From Ailanthus altissimus (lineage: Eukaryota > Streptophyta > Magnoliopsida > Sapindales > Simaroubaceae), in the NCBI GenBank assembly GCA_946807835.1, contig OX327705.1:11562501-11626500 (forward strand): a DNA stretch of 64,000 nt, in the 5' to 3' direction. The notes under the pieces were generated by a model, which saw only the letters and a program-made list of their open reading frames with translations, searched no databases and was not told the origin of the DNA. Position 1 is the first letter of the stretch. Each line of letters begins with the position of its first letter. Position numbers and translations under genes: made by a program. Below, in pieces: positions 10,700-22,539 of this stretch.

Positions 10700-11711
10700 T
10701 CTTTGACTTCTATAGCTCCATGAAATATTTTTGTAGATACAATCTTACCTTTCTTGATTTAAGCCTTACCGAAAAGATTTTAATCTCATACAGAAATATT
10801 GCACCTCGTTGGCCATTATCAATCTGCCTCTCCATTACTTTACCACGCCCTTTCTTTTTTTTTAACTTGCGCAATTTTATATGAGTTTGTAGTTGACGGG
10901 CTTCTATTACTTTTACTTTTGGAGGTGGTGATGAATCTTCAGGAATTACCATGTCAACCTTGAAACATTGAGAGATATTCTATAAAATTGTTGATGTTCA
11001 ATGCTTTTCTCTTTGAGTCTTTGTGGGAAAAGTGGCTATGGAATATCTTTGCTTTGAAGTGCAACTAATTCCTTTTCTTTTGTAGTTGACTCCTCTACTT
11101 TTGTCTTTGTTGCTCTATCATGGCTCACCTTAACTTGAGATGTTTCAGCAGTTGTTGGCAATTCTTGTTTATCCCTTAAGGTGATTGCTTGGCATTGTTC
11201 CTTATTTCTTCTTATATTCATCTATGTGTTATTGGTCAATGGGCCTTGTGGATGATTGTTTAATGATGTGGCTAATTGGCCCACTTGTATCTTTAACGTA
11301 CTTAAAGAGGTTCTTGGCTTTGAAGGAAGGCATCTGTCTGCTTTGTATATTGTATAAACATCTCCTCTAGGCATAGTTTCTCTTTAATCTACTGTTGAGG
11401 TTGTGTTGGCATACTATGAGGGTGTACCTAATTTGAATTGTAGAAGTTGGTGTAGGGATTATGCTATTGTACTTGATAATTCTCTATGTAGTGCATAGGC
11501 TCCATACATTGGCCATTTGGATGGTTCTTGCCACAAAAATCACAAGTTATGTGTTGTCTCTTAATAGCATTAGCTATAATGGCATCTAAAATTTTGGTCA
11601 ATATGTTGATTTGTGTTGCTAGTAAGATAAGTGCTATTTCATTATATATGTTCGTAATTCTTCTTGGGGTTGTTCTCTCCACTGGCCATTGATAACTATT
11701 GAATGCCATAT
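10700..11711 (-). pseudogene. Partial gag fused to a polymerase C-terminal remnant
   Basis: Minus-strand reading starts in mid-gag (FNSYQWPVERTTPRR near 11,700) and passes a variant zinc knuckle CDFCGKNHPNGQC near 11,520. It continues to the gag tail EQCQAITLR (11,036-11,221), then jumps to a polymerase tail with GQRGAIFLYEIKIFSVRLKSR-like sequence (10,710-10,952). Athila/Tat polyproteins normally have protease, reverse transcriptase, RNase H and integrase between these two blocks. The zinc knuckle would bind element RNA. Frames are broken in several places. The upstream gag was separated by the insertion at 11,712. Confidence 0.7.
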
Positions 11712-13228
11712 TGTTTACGCTCAAAATATAACGCGGCTATCGCAGTATAGATTGAGGTGTCGATCCCACGAGGAAGCTCTTGGCAAAATAGGTTGATGAA
11801 GTAAAATATTAAAGCAGTAGCAAAGGACAAAATTAATTGATTTAAGTGGATGAGATAGAATTGTCTATGATTTGAAGGAAATGTCTTATGATAATTCAAA
11901 CAAGGCTTCGAGAATCACAATTATGTTTTATAAATCTACTCTACACTTTGATTCAATGCTTATAATTCAATTGAAAGTTTCACATCCCAAACAATCAATC
12001 GGAAGATAGAAAAATATAGCACATTTGATAACACATGTATTTGACGTAATTAAACTCTTTGCAAGCATTAACATACATCATGTTCATTTATACAAGTTAT
12101 CTAAGATCGACAATATATCACTTTGACAATATTGCAGTAAAAGATTAACTTGAATATCAAACATTTATTGCCCTTACATGTTATCCAAGATCGACAATAT
12201 ATCAAATTGACAATACTGCAGTAAAAGATTAACATATAAAACAATGTAACCAGTAACAATTATAAATCAACATGAATCACATAAGAAAAGCATGACTGAA
12301 CATATATGAGACATGAGAATTATAAGCTTTGGATTATAGAAAATAAAATAGATAAGAGTTTAATCAAAACCAAACTTACAACATTTGTAGCTCTTGACAC
12401 CGAATCAAAGCATGGTAGTAGATTTATTACACATAAAGGTTCATCTCTTAGCCTTGCCAAGAAATCTAGCCTAAATTACAATACATGTTAATGAGAAGAA
12501 AATAAAAGAGAATGAATGGACATATGTCATGGATGACATCAATCTTCAATAATTTTAAGCCAATAACTCATTTATCCACTTGCAGCACATTTCTGATAAT
12601 GTAAATAATTGATTTAGCTTCTACAGCCGACATAAAAGTTGTAGAATTTTGACTCTTCTTTCCATACGCACCAATTCCATGCAAATTGAATGAGTATCCA
12701 ATGAGATATGAGCAAACTTCCAAAGATACATCAGAATTCGGCCAACAACCATTTTATCCACTTGGAATGCGATTTGATCCATGATAACGGCTGATTTGGA
12801 CTTTACCATCAACATATGAGTTGTTGATAGTTAAGTCAGAAATTCACAGCTTCACGAATTATACCAATTGAGTACGTATTTTGTGAGATACGATTCAAAT
12901 ACGTGAGTTGGGTAAAGCTGGGCAGGAGTTGTAGTCCGATTCTGTTGTATCTCAATGTTTGGCCCATAACATGTTGGATTAGGCTTTTTCACTATTCTTC
13001 AAATTTGTGTAAGATTGAGTCATGTTGCACCAAGTTCAATAATTTCTTCATTTCAATTTCTACATTGAGAGTTATGTCCATTTTACCTAAACCTGTCTAA
13101 ATAACATTCATTAATCACAATTTAAGGAGAACACTTTATTTCAAGCTAAAAATACAGAAAATACTAAAATTAGTGACATTAAATAGTGATTGAATCTCTT
13201 AACAACATGCATTTTCATGTGTTCATCA
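11712..13228 (-). mobile_element. 3' LTR of the inverted LOG-carrying element
   Basis: The plus strand reads TGTTTACGCTC ... GTTCATCA. It is about 40 bp shorter than the solo LTR at 31,335-32,893, mainly because the segment containing the TATA box is missing near 12,515, so this LTR probably cannot initiate transcription normally. Confidence 0.88.
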
Positions 13229-14545
13229 CAGCCCCCAACCAGCTTTTTGCTAGTCTCTAGCAATTCAAGCGTAAATAGAATATGCAAAACTACCTAAGGA
13301 TTTCAAACAAAACATCAGTTCGAGATCACTGTTGCTATCATGGTTTTTTTAATTACAACTTCCATAATTTGTGTGTGTGTGAACTAAGCCATAACCATCT
13401 AACCACAAACCACAATAGATATAGCCTTGAGAATTTCTCCAAGTAAAAGCCTCAACTCCATATCCTCACAGGTGTATGACTGTTTAAAAGGTTAGGACTT
13501 CTCTTATGGAGTTAGAAAACAGTTAAGCACCAAGAAAAAGTCAATTTTAAGGACAGACATATAAACTAACATTGATCCGAAGATAGGAAAATTATTTGTG
13601 TAAAAATCAATTATTCATATCATACGCCAGCTTTAGAACTTTAATTGGCTTATGAGAATAATACAATTATAACTTGGTGAGAAAACTGTTTTACACGATA
13701 TTTGTCTTCTAAAATTGAATGAAGACTTTATTAAACTGAATTGTTTCTTTTTTTTTTTTTGTATTTTTGAAGAATCCAAGGAAGCATTACAAAGGTTTCT
13801 CACCAAATTATATTATGCACAAATGCAACCAACTTATCCCTTAATTCAAATAATATCATTCTAAATAAAAATTAACCAATTTAAAGGATCAATGAAGGTT
13901 CATAAGCTATTTTCTCAACATTTTCACTTACTCACAAAAGATATGTGAGATTAGAAAAATATATACTTAAACATGGGAATTCTCTTGGCTATATAAATTG
14001 AATCATCCGTCTTACCACAAGGCTTAACATTGTGCTAAAAAATATTTAAGAAGTCATTCTTTAGTAACCTAAATAGAAACAGTGACTAAACAATTTTGAA
14101 ATCATACTTAGGCAGAAAAGCAAATTCCTTTGTACAAGAATTACCAAGACTACAAGCAATAAACGACAATGCATAAAATATAAAACAAAACAACAAAAAG
14201 TTAGTTAAAATGCATTTCAAAAGTTAGTACTAAAACTCCTTACTCTGCCATTCTAATTTGACCTAGAATGCGTCTCAAGAGTTCAAGAATGAACTCTTTA
14301 CTCTGCCATTTTAATCAAATGTCAGACCACAATTTTTTTTTTTTATTTACAAAATGCAACGTATGTCTACTATCCTCCCCCCAAACCAGATGAAACATTG
14401 TCCTCAATGTTTAAATAGAAAGAGATAAAGTATAGGAGACATTACCTGAAACGTCAGTTATTTGAAAGAAACAAACCTGAGAGACACTTAAGCAAATATA
14501 AACTAAAATGATGGTACTGATAAATAAATAAATAAAAAGAAAAAT

Positions 14546-15192
14546 TTACAAACGAAGTGTCAGATCCAATTTTCGCTTGTTAAGGCCCACTGACCAATTG
14601 ATCCGAGTTATTGCTAGGTCAGGTTCGTAGGTAACTGCCTGTAATTTGTTAATCAATTCATCCACCTCAGTAGCAGAAACTAGGATCTGTCGCGCCGAAT
14701 GTGAAATAAAATCATGTTCCACAGCTTGATCAAGAAAACAAAGTAAGCAATCAAAATAGTTATAACATTCAACAAACCTATGGGTTTTCGGTGGATATTC
14801 AGTTGGGCCCAAGAGACAATTTAAAAAATTTCTTCCAAGGTACCAAAACCGCCTGGTAAAGCAATAAAAACGTCTGCATTGCAAAGCATTCTAGCTATAC
14901 GTTCATGCATGGATGAGACTCGTAATTCTTCCTCTATTGTTTTCCCGGTCAGGTTTCCCACGGCCAAAGCTGTAGGAATAATACCTAAAACTTGACTTCC
15001 TCCTAAATGTGCAGCTGTTGACACACACCCCATTAGCCCAAGGCTACCTCCTCTATAAATCAAATGAATTTTTCTTGCAGCTAATGCTTTTCCTAGATTG
15101 TTTGCTGCTTCTATGAACACTTTACTCTCCCCAGGACTAGATCCACAAAATACACATATATTTCAGAATTGTCGAACTTGGGTTTCCTCTAT
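14546..15192 (-). pseudogene. LOG-like cytokinin-activation gene, second copy, multiply disrupted
   Basis: This is the same protein as at 530-1,177, read on the minus strand. The start codon is ATA (15,192-15,190) instead of ATG, a TGA follows near residue 11, a TAA follows GTLEEIF near 14,821, and a one-base loss near 14,765 shifts the frame after KPIGLLNV. The core LIYRGGSLGLMG, SMHERIARM and PGGFGTLEE remains readable. At the codon that is TGA in the other copy this one has CGA. The two copies' lesions do not overlap, so both derive from a less damaged parent. It is intronless and shares the Gly-to-Arg change in the nucleotide-binding loop. It is not expected to make an enzyme. Confidence 0.87.
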
Positions 15193-15244
15193 ATCTACAC
15201 TCACCTTTATCTCAATATATGAAAATGAAGAAAATGAGGTGCTG

Positions 15245-15252
15245 TATTTATA
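15245..15252 (-). promoter_or_regulatory. TATA box upstream of the second LOG-like copy
   Basis: The minus strand reads TATAAATA, 53 bases ahead of the former start codon, matching 470-477 in position and context. Confidence 0.5.
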
Positions 15253-15599
15253 GAGTACCAAATGATAACAATGATTATGGTAACCCGACAGTTTGTCAAA
15301 AGAGAGTTAAAAATAAAACACAAAAATTTATAGCTAAATATATTTAGCTACTAAATTATTTTAAGAAATATTATTAAAATATATTATATTTACTATATTT
15401 AGATAAACTTTTATACTTATATATTTTTTAATTCATTATGAATATATATTAATAAAGTTTTTTATAGATAATTTAAAAAATATATTATAATTATCTAAGA
15501 GTACATGTGAAAAAAATACTTAATTTATGTTAATTAGTTCAACAAAGTGTAATTAAAAGAAATTCAGGTACAAAATAAAAATAAAGATTGACAATCATG

Positions 15600-16285
15600 G
15601 TTGTAAAGATTAGTCTAATAACAATCTTGAATTGTTCAAATTGGGTAGATAAATTATCAATGGTACTCTATTGAGATTGCACAATAGTCTTGATCTGTTA
15701 TAGCTCTGTCTTTGTTACTTCAACTCACTATTTGTTGCATCTAACTTATTACGTAAGCTGACTCATTATGACTAGATATCCTCTATAGGCATGATTGCTT
15801 CATAACTCGAAGTCCTGAATAGTATGCATTTTTCTTTTCGAATGCCTCTTTAGATTAATGCTCATTACTAAGTTGTTCATATCCCACAATATTTTTCTCC
15901 TCTAAGGTTGCTTCATCTTCGCCTATAAATAAAAAAAGTAAAATATTAACAAAATAATAACTTCATCACATTAGCATATAAATTAATTTACAAAATATGC
16001 CAATCATGTAAAAATAACAACAAAAATACTTACGTATGATCGCACCTTAGAATTCATCCATCCTCTATTAGCACTATAATAGGTAGCCAATAATAATTTT
16101 GGAAAGCTTTGTGCTTCACCACTCTTAGTTTACGTTTAAACCAAACATTTAAAACATAAGAAAATTATGTGAAAACTTGTTAAGATATGAAAATGAAAAG
16201 ACCATTTTACCTTAGAGTTCTTCATGATGAACAATAAATGATTTAAACCCACCACAATGATTATATGAGAGTTTCTTCCTTTTTT
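15600..16285 (-). pseudogene. Ptta/En/Spm-type (Transposase_24-like) protein remnant
   Basis: Three minus-strand blocks look like exons. 16,211-16,280 reads LSYNHCGGFKSFIVHHEEL and is followed by a GTAAAA donor-like site. 16,033-16,130 reads SFPKLLLATYYSANRGWMNS and is followed by GTAAGT. 15,600-15,925 reads EATLEEKNIVGYEQLS ... EAFEKKNAYYSGLR with stops. The order YNH.GG.KSF, then P.L.L...Y....GW.N, then LS..EAF.K..GY..GL is that of the plant Ptta/En/Spm family found in CACTA transposons. Frames are interrupted, so it is inactive. The N-terminal half would lie beyond the nested LTR, in 18,826-19,700, but is not readable. Confidence 0.55.
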
Positions 16286-16461
16286 TATTTTTCTAATACC
16301 TTGTATAAAAATAAAAAAAAGTAAATTTTAGTACAATATATAATATAAATTTAAAAGAAGAGTAAACACTACATTAATAAAAAATAAAAACAATTCACAA
16401 TATTAACAATACACAAAAATGATATCAAATTCTCATATCCTATTAATATACTAGTAACTTC

Positions 16462-18820
16462 TATTGGATATCGAGTGTGTGACATACGAATGTATACCTA
16501 ATTTCAAAACTTACTACACGCAATAGAAGTATACTAACAAATACACTCAATTTAACAATTAACCACATATATTACATATATGAATAAGCACAACTCTTAT
16601 ACAAATATAAACATGACGAACAATTGTATTAAAATATTATGTAAAACACTTACCTAATGAAGGTAACTTTACAAAATCTTCAAGTCCTCCATCAATCTAA
16701 GTGAATAGCTTACCTTGAAATGTATTGTTGAACAATTCTAGTCCATAACGGTTTGGTGGGATTATAGAGCTAAAAGTTTAGCTTTAGAATTTTTAGCAAC
16801 TTGTATTCAAACTCTTTAAATACATATACTTGTTTCATAATTATGAATATGATTTAGCCATCCATGAAAGGAGAAGAAGATAAAGTTTCTTTTGTTCTTG
16901 TTAGTTATACTTTACTAATACAACAACAATAAATTCACATTGTCTTTGCTGAATTTATCCAAGTGTGTAGGATGAGAAAAACCCAGAAAAATTTCACCAA
17001 CTAGTCTTTCAACTCCTTGAAAGAAAAATAAGACAAAGTGTTTTACTCCCCCCCTCCTCCTCAATTTCTTCACATGACCAAATCATTCATTCTCACAAGA
17101 ATGAATATGCCTTCATCCTTTTTGGTGATTGTAGAAAATGATAATCAATAACTAATGCTCAACTTAATATCATTATTAGTAAGTTTAGGCCCCTCCACTT
17201 CCTTAATTCTTAAGACATTAACAATAATTAAAGGAAGTGCTCCCTTCATTAGGTTAGATATGGCCGGCCACTACAATGAGTCAAATGAATATAAATTCAT
17301 TTAATGGCCTACAATAATATCATTAAATAAAATATGTCTCCACCATTCATAATGGCATATTATTTAATTCTATTAAACAAAATTAATGCAACTAAATTAT
17401 ATAATAATGTTTAGTGGATTAAATATATAATAATATTATAAAATAAATCAAAATAAAGGGCTTAGATTTTGCCATTTGTCACCATCCTATTGGTTAACAA
17501 CTCTTGTTAACTAATTAAATGATCTACTTAACAATTAAGTCTTAACAAATGCACATCCTGAGGGATCCCGAAACAATCATTCTATTTTACTAAATTTATC
17601 GAATTGAATTATTCAATCCAATCCACTACCTTAGTGCACAACGAGTACACTTCATATTGTGAGACTCTCTAGGTCCATGTCTGGTTTGTCATATGGGGCT
17701 CATCTATATGTCCATGAATGATGTCCCACCCATACATTACAGTTATTACAAATCAGTGTGTTAGACCATGCAAGTTGAGATTGTTGCATATTTGTATTTT
17801 TTCCATCATTTATATCCTTGAAGAGATATATAGATCATCACCGTCAAATCGCTATTTGTTTTGCCATAAACTTATCTCCAGATTTATATTTCAATAAATA
17901 ATATCCACAAATACTTTTGTTATATTGCTTATTCCATCGGAATATTTATTTTCTGAGGTTTATGCTTGTGGCCACAAGACTTTTTGAAATATAATTTTGG
18001 AGCATCAGGATATACAACCCACTTATATGAGCTGATGGATCCCATATCTACGCACACCGAACTTTATGAGCATCAGACCATACCAAGCGACACCTAGCGG
18101 TCAGACTATAAAAGATTTCTTACATGTGTGAAACCAAAGCATAGTGGATCACTCACAATCCAACTGTGGCGCCCAGGTCACAGGACCACAAATACTACTC
18201 AACTCAGAAGACCTTCCATTAAGGGCTTTATGAGATGTCTATTGGAGGTCCTCGTGACTCTGTTCAATATCCAATCCTCACTGAATACTTGCATCTCTAT
18301 ACGAGTTTCCATTAAACTCATGATTTGCTAAGATTAACCATTTGGACCATCCAGATATAGACATACACTAATCTATATTCATAAGTTTCATCAAAAGACT
18401 CGCATCAATGAAATTAGATCAGGAACATAGTGTTTGAAAACATACTTGCATAATGACATTTCCTAACACCATCTGTAACTTTTTACAACTATGTCATTAC
18501 TAATATATTCTCAGGTCATTGTCCCATTTTAGACAAGGCTCTAACTCCTTAGATTTCGCTAACTCTAATAACTTGCTAACTCTTAGCACCATTAACTCTT
18601 AGTACTTTTAACTATTACTGTTGCTAACTCTTAGCATTGATCTAAACGCCTTTAGACCTGATCTAAACTCCTTCAGATCATACAATGTCTGAAATGTTAC
18701 AAGCATCTTACCATTTAATAATAAATAATATTAACAATTTTATTAAAAATGATAATTGTATAAATACTATCATTATATATTTATACATAATAGGATGGCA
18801 CGTAAGTATAAATCCCAACA
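16462..18820 (-). mobile_element. Copia-like solo LTR (2.36 kb) with ACTTC target duplication
   Basis: The 5-bp sequence ACTTC occurs at 16,457-16,461 and 18,821-18,825. The element ends in CCCAACA on the right; the left end is TATTGG, probably a mutated TGTTGG. It is related along most of its length to the element at 36,440-38,614. No ORF worth naming is present. Length, TG...CA-type ends and the 5-bp duplication indicate an LTR; copia-type is inferred from TGTTG/CAACA termini. Orientation is tentative. Confidence 0.75.
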
Positions 18821-18825
18821 ACTTC

Positions 18826-19950
18826 AACAATAAAACTCAAACACCATCAGCAATATCCAATAACTGTAGCAACCATGTACTGTAGCAATAAAAAATAGTG
18901 AGATCGATGGCAACACCAGAATAATCTCAAGATAATGCAAGATTTATCAGTTAATTAACACAAAAGTGGAAAAATAAATTGTAGAAAAACTTTACCAATT
19001 ATGTTGTGCATGAATGGAGATGGTGATGAAAAACAATCAAAATCCAGCTTCAAGGATTGATCTAGGTAGTTGCAGGAGCAATAAAAATGGTAAGATTGAT
19101 CTAGGTAGTTGCAAGAACAAGAAAAATTACAGAAGTGGAAAAACTTGATTTTTGAGTTCCAACAGTTAGATCAAAGAAAATCAATACAAATTAGAGTTAG
19201 CACAATAGGATCAAAGAAGAAATAGCCAAGAATCTGCCTACAATCAATGGAGGTAGTATGTTTGATCAAATTGAAAAGTTACTGTAGTAGTAATTTCTTA
19301 GGTTACTGTAGCATTGAGAAAGCATTTTCTACTGCAGTAGTAGTAAAAAATCAAGAAACAATCTTCTTATTCTAAATTCAATACAGGAAATTTATCTTAT
19401 TATTATTTGTTAGAGTTAGCTTGGCCATTTGTAGTACACTAGTAAAGTCAAGAGAAAAAAAAATAAGAAGAAGATTTTGGTGGTTATGACAATGAGAAGC
19501 TTGTGAAAAGAACTTTAGGGTTGTCGATTTTGAAATTTTGTAGGCCAAGGGCTAGGTTTTTAGTTGGTATTAAAAGAAATAACTTTTTGTGAGCCAATTG
19601 GCATTCTCTAAACATTCTTAATTTTTTTTTTAAATCATTCAAAAAATTATAAGAGATTAATATTACTTGACAAAAAATTATAAAACATAACAACAAAAAG
19701 TAGAGATAAGTGAATGAAATACTATTTTACAAAAATATTTTATTGATTATTTTTTTCATATATCATAAATTAGTTATTAGATATTTTTGTTTGAGTAAAT
19801 TGAGATATGCCCTAATTATTTATATTTTTAATTCAAATTTTAATATATTGTTGAGATATATGTATTTAAATCTACATAGAATTTAATTGAATTCAATTTT
19901 ATTAATTTTTTAAATGAAAAATTGAATAAATACCAGTTTCAATTATGTTA
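18826..19950. other. CACTA interior without readable genes
   Basis: Most of it is AT-rich. It includes a short direct duplication (GATTGATCTAGGTAGTTGCA at about 19,057 and 19,096) and several ACTGTAG words at 18,855-19,345. Small frames at 18,685-18,885 and 19,484-19,696 show no family features. Confidence 0.45.
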
Positions 19951-19959
19951 AATGTTATA

Positions 19960-20720
19960 ATTCTCAAATTTAATTATGTTCAGCTACGTTAAATGTTTCA
20001 ATTACATAATTTAATTACGTTAAATTACATTAAATGTTAGACTTTAATCACGTCAGAAATTCCCAAATTCTTTTTTTAGAATAAAAAAATCGAATTGTAA
20101 TTTTAATTTTAATTACATTAAATATTATAATTTCATATCCAATTTTAATTCCAATTATATTAAATGTTATAATTCTAAATCTAATTTCAATTTTAATTAC
20201 GTTAAATATTATAATTTCAAATCTAATTTCGATTTTAATTACGTTAAATATGATAATATCAGTTCCAATTCTAATTTCAATGACGTTAATTTTAATTTTA
20301 ACTACGTTGCATATTATAATTTTAATTCCAATTCTAATTTCAATTTCATTAAATGTTATATTCCAAATTCAATTTCGATTTCTATTACGTTAAATGTTAT
20401 AATTCCAAATCATATTTCGAATTCAATTATATTAAATATTATAACTCCAAATCATATTTTTATTTTAATAACGTAAAATATTATAATTACAAATCAAATT
20501 TTAATTTCAGTTAAATTATATATTATAATTTCAATTTCGATTTCAATTAAGTTAAATAATATTATAATTGTAATTATAATTTTGATTTTAATTACGTTAA
20601 ATATTATAATTTCAATTTCAATGTTAATTTCAATTACATTAAATATTATAATTTCAATTTCAGTTTCAATTTCAATTACGTTAAATATTATAATTTTAAT
20701 TTTCTAAATGTTATAATTCT
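19960..20720. repeat. Degenerate 42-bp minisatellite
   Basis: Repeated units of about 42 bases contain ACGTTAAATATTATAATTTC. Two adjacent units near 20,155-20,240 align over their full length. Similar but more irregular sequence continues to about 21,000. The array lies inside the CACTA element. Confidence 0.7.
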
Positions 20721-21074
20721 AACTCCAATTATATATAATTTTAATTGCAATTATGTTGATAATTATTATATTTTCTATTCAATTTTCAATTTTTATGATA
20801 ACATTTCTAATTACAATTTCAATATCAATTCTAACTTCAATTACATATAATTACAATTCCAATAATATTTATTATTATTATATTTCCAATTATAATTACG
20901 ATTTTAGTTCCAATTTATAATTATTACATTTTAATTTCAATTATTACATAATATTATAATTCTAATTGATCTTATATACAATAAAATTGCAATTACATTT
21001 TAAGTCTAATTATATTTATGATTATTAAATTTCTATTTTAAAATTATTTTACAAACCAAAGTATTAGTTACCAA

Positions 21075-21764
21075 TATTTCGTGGCTAAATATATATAGCT
21101 ATGAAATTTTTGTAGCTAATAGTTGGGCGGGAAGTGAAAATTTTAGTGGGAAGTAAAATATTTTGGGAGAAAAACTTATTAGCCATGAATTAAAAGTTCG
21201 TGGCTAAATAATGCTACATTTGACCACGAATTTATATTTTGTGGCTAATCATCTCCACTAAATATCAATACATTTAACCACAAATTTAAACTTCGTGGTC
21301 AAAAGGCCCTAAATTTAGCCACAAATTGAGGCTTCATGGCTAAACGTTACTACATTTAACCATGAAGCTATAACTCGCTAAATAGCACTATATTTAGCCA
21401 TGATAATATATTTGTAGCGAAATATTTTGACATTTAACCACGAAGGTTCATTTTATATCTAAATATAGTGATATTTAGTCTCAAAACTTCAATTTGTGGT
21501 TAAATATAGTGACCTTTAGCCATGAATTACAGATTTGTGGCTAAATATCAGCTCATTTGCCCACAAAGATTCATTTATGTGTCTAAATGTAAGCACATTT
21601 GGCCATGATATTTCATTCATGGCTATATGTAAGCATATTTGGCTACAAAATTTCACTTTGCGGCCAAATATAATGACTTTTAGCCATGAACCAAGTTTTT
21701 GTGGCTAAATATCACTATAAGCCACAAAAATTATTTGTGGCTAAAAGCCAAATTTCTTGTAGTG
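21075..21764. repeat. CACTA right subterminal repeats and terminus
   Basis: Roughly twenty copies of the word GTGGCTAAAT or its complement ATTTAGCCAC, in both orientations and with point changes, precede the terminal TTTCTTGTAGTG. Such arrays are the binding platform for the TNPA-type protein in characterised En/Spm elements. Confidence 0.8.
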
Positions 21765-22539
21765 ATTATTACTTAAACTCAATATGTAAGCTTAATTATT
21801 ATATCTTTATAATATTTATTTAAACACAATTTTTTATTATTGAAATTATTCGTTCTTAATGCTTCATAGTATGATTAATATTATGATTGATTTGGTAATA
21901 CTAACTCAAGAGAGGCATCAATATATTTAGACCTAGATAATTTGATGCATAATTAAAATGTGATTTACAAGTTTCAATTTAGGATAGAGATATACCTAAT
22001 TGGCTTGTATGGCTAATAAGATTTGTTCTTAATAAATTTTAATTTATTGCAATTACCATAGATATATAGGTATTTGGTAAATTGAGATACAGTTACTTGT
22101 TCTTGAGGGAAGCTTGTGAATACATTAGTGTCTTGACCAATATTAAGAATTGAATGATATTAATAATAAAAGGGTTCATCTTTAGTAAACATATTGAAGG
22201 ATAGTAATTAACCCAAAGCGTTCTTTATCTTGTTATCTTTTTAATTTATTTTAATTGTGTTATTTATTTTCTACACTTTGTTTTTACTTAAATCAATTGT
22301 AATTTCAAGATTTGATTTTTTTGAATAATTACAAGAATAATAAATTTTTAATACTTAGTAGAAAATAAAAATTATCCTAGTGGGTTTGATATCTGACTTT
22401 AAAACTCCCTTTATTACTTGTTAAGATACCTTTTAGAGCTATATCATGGCTTATCAATTTTAGTTTCAACAAAAAGCGGTAGAACATAGATCTTTAAAAG
22501 ATTATTCAATCCTTATGATTAGCAGCATTCAACCTAGCA

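Larger units (their letters stand above)
7557..11711 (-). mobile_element. Gag-only (non-autonomous) LTR element, family A, 5' part lost
   Basis: Read on the minus strand: partial gag (from 11,711 down), a short polymerase C-terminal remnant, the motif GCTTATTGGGAGGTAACCC near 10,560, a TTGGGGATAATG ... AAGTTTGGGGG motif near 10,310-10,350, a long non-coding tail, a polypurine tract and the 3' LTR (7,557-8,940). Protease, reverse transcriptase and integrase core are absent, and the gag-to-pol-tail junction is the same as in the copy at 21,765-26,132. This implies a family propagating with that deletion, using proteins from other elements. It is cut at 11,712 by the LOG-carrying element; the N-terminal gag and 5' LTR are not found beyond it. 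Confidence 0.75.
11712..15331 (-). mobile_element. Second copy of the LOG-carrying LTR element, inverted and 5'-truncated
   Basis: In minus-strand order it holds the TATA box, the LOG-like gene, the non-coding region, the polypurine tract and the 3' LTR, collinear with 391-3,982. It inserted into family A gag: the LTR starts within a gag codon run at 11,712. Homology with the first copy ends at about 15,331, where sequence resembling CACTA subterminal repeats begins. The 5' LTR and coding region are therefore missing and no target duplication can be paired. Confidence 0.85.
15332..21764 (-). mobile_element. CACTA (En/Spm) transposon remnant
   Basis: The right end, TTTCTTGTAGTG at 21,764, is the reverse complement of the CACTACAAGAAA terminal repeat. 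It is preceded by some 690 bases of subterminal repeats. The left terminal repeat is not found; repeat-like TAGCTAAATATATTTAGCTAC at 15,331-15,352 may be the inner edge of the left subterminal region, lost where the LOG element abuts. The interior has a Ptta/En/Spm coding remnant (-), a nested LTR and a degenerate minisatellite. The catalytic transposase (TNP2/Tnp_D type) is not seen. Strand is taken from the coding remnant. Confidence 0.7.
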
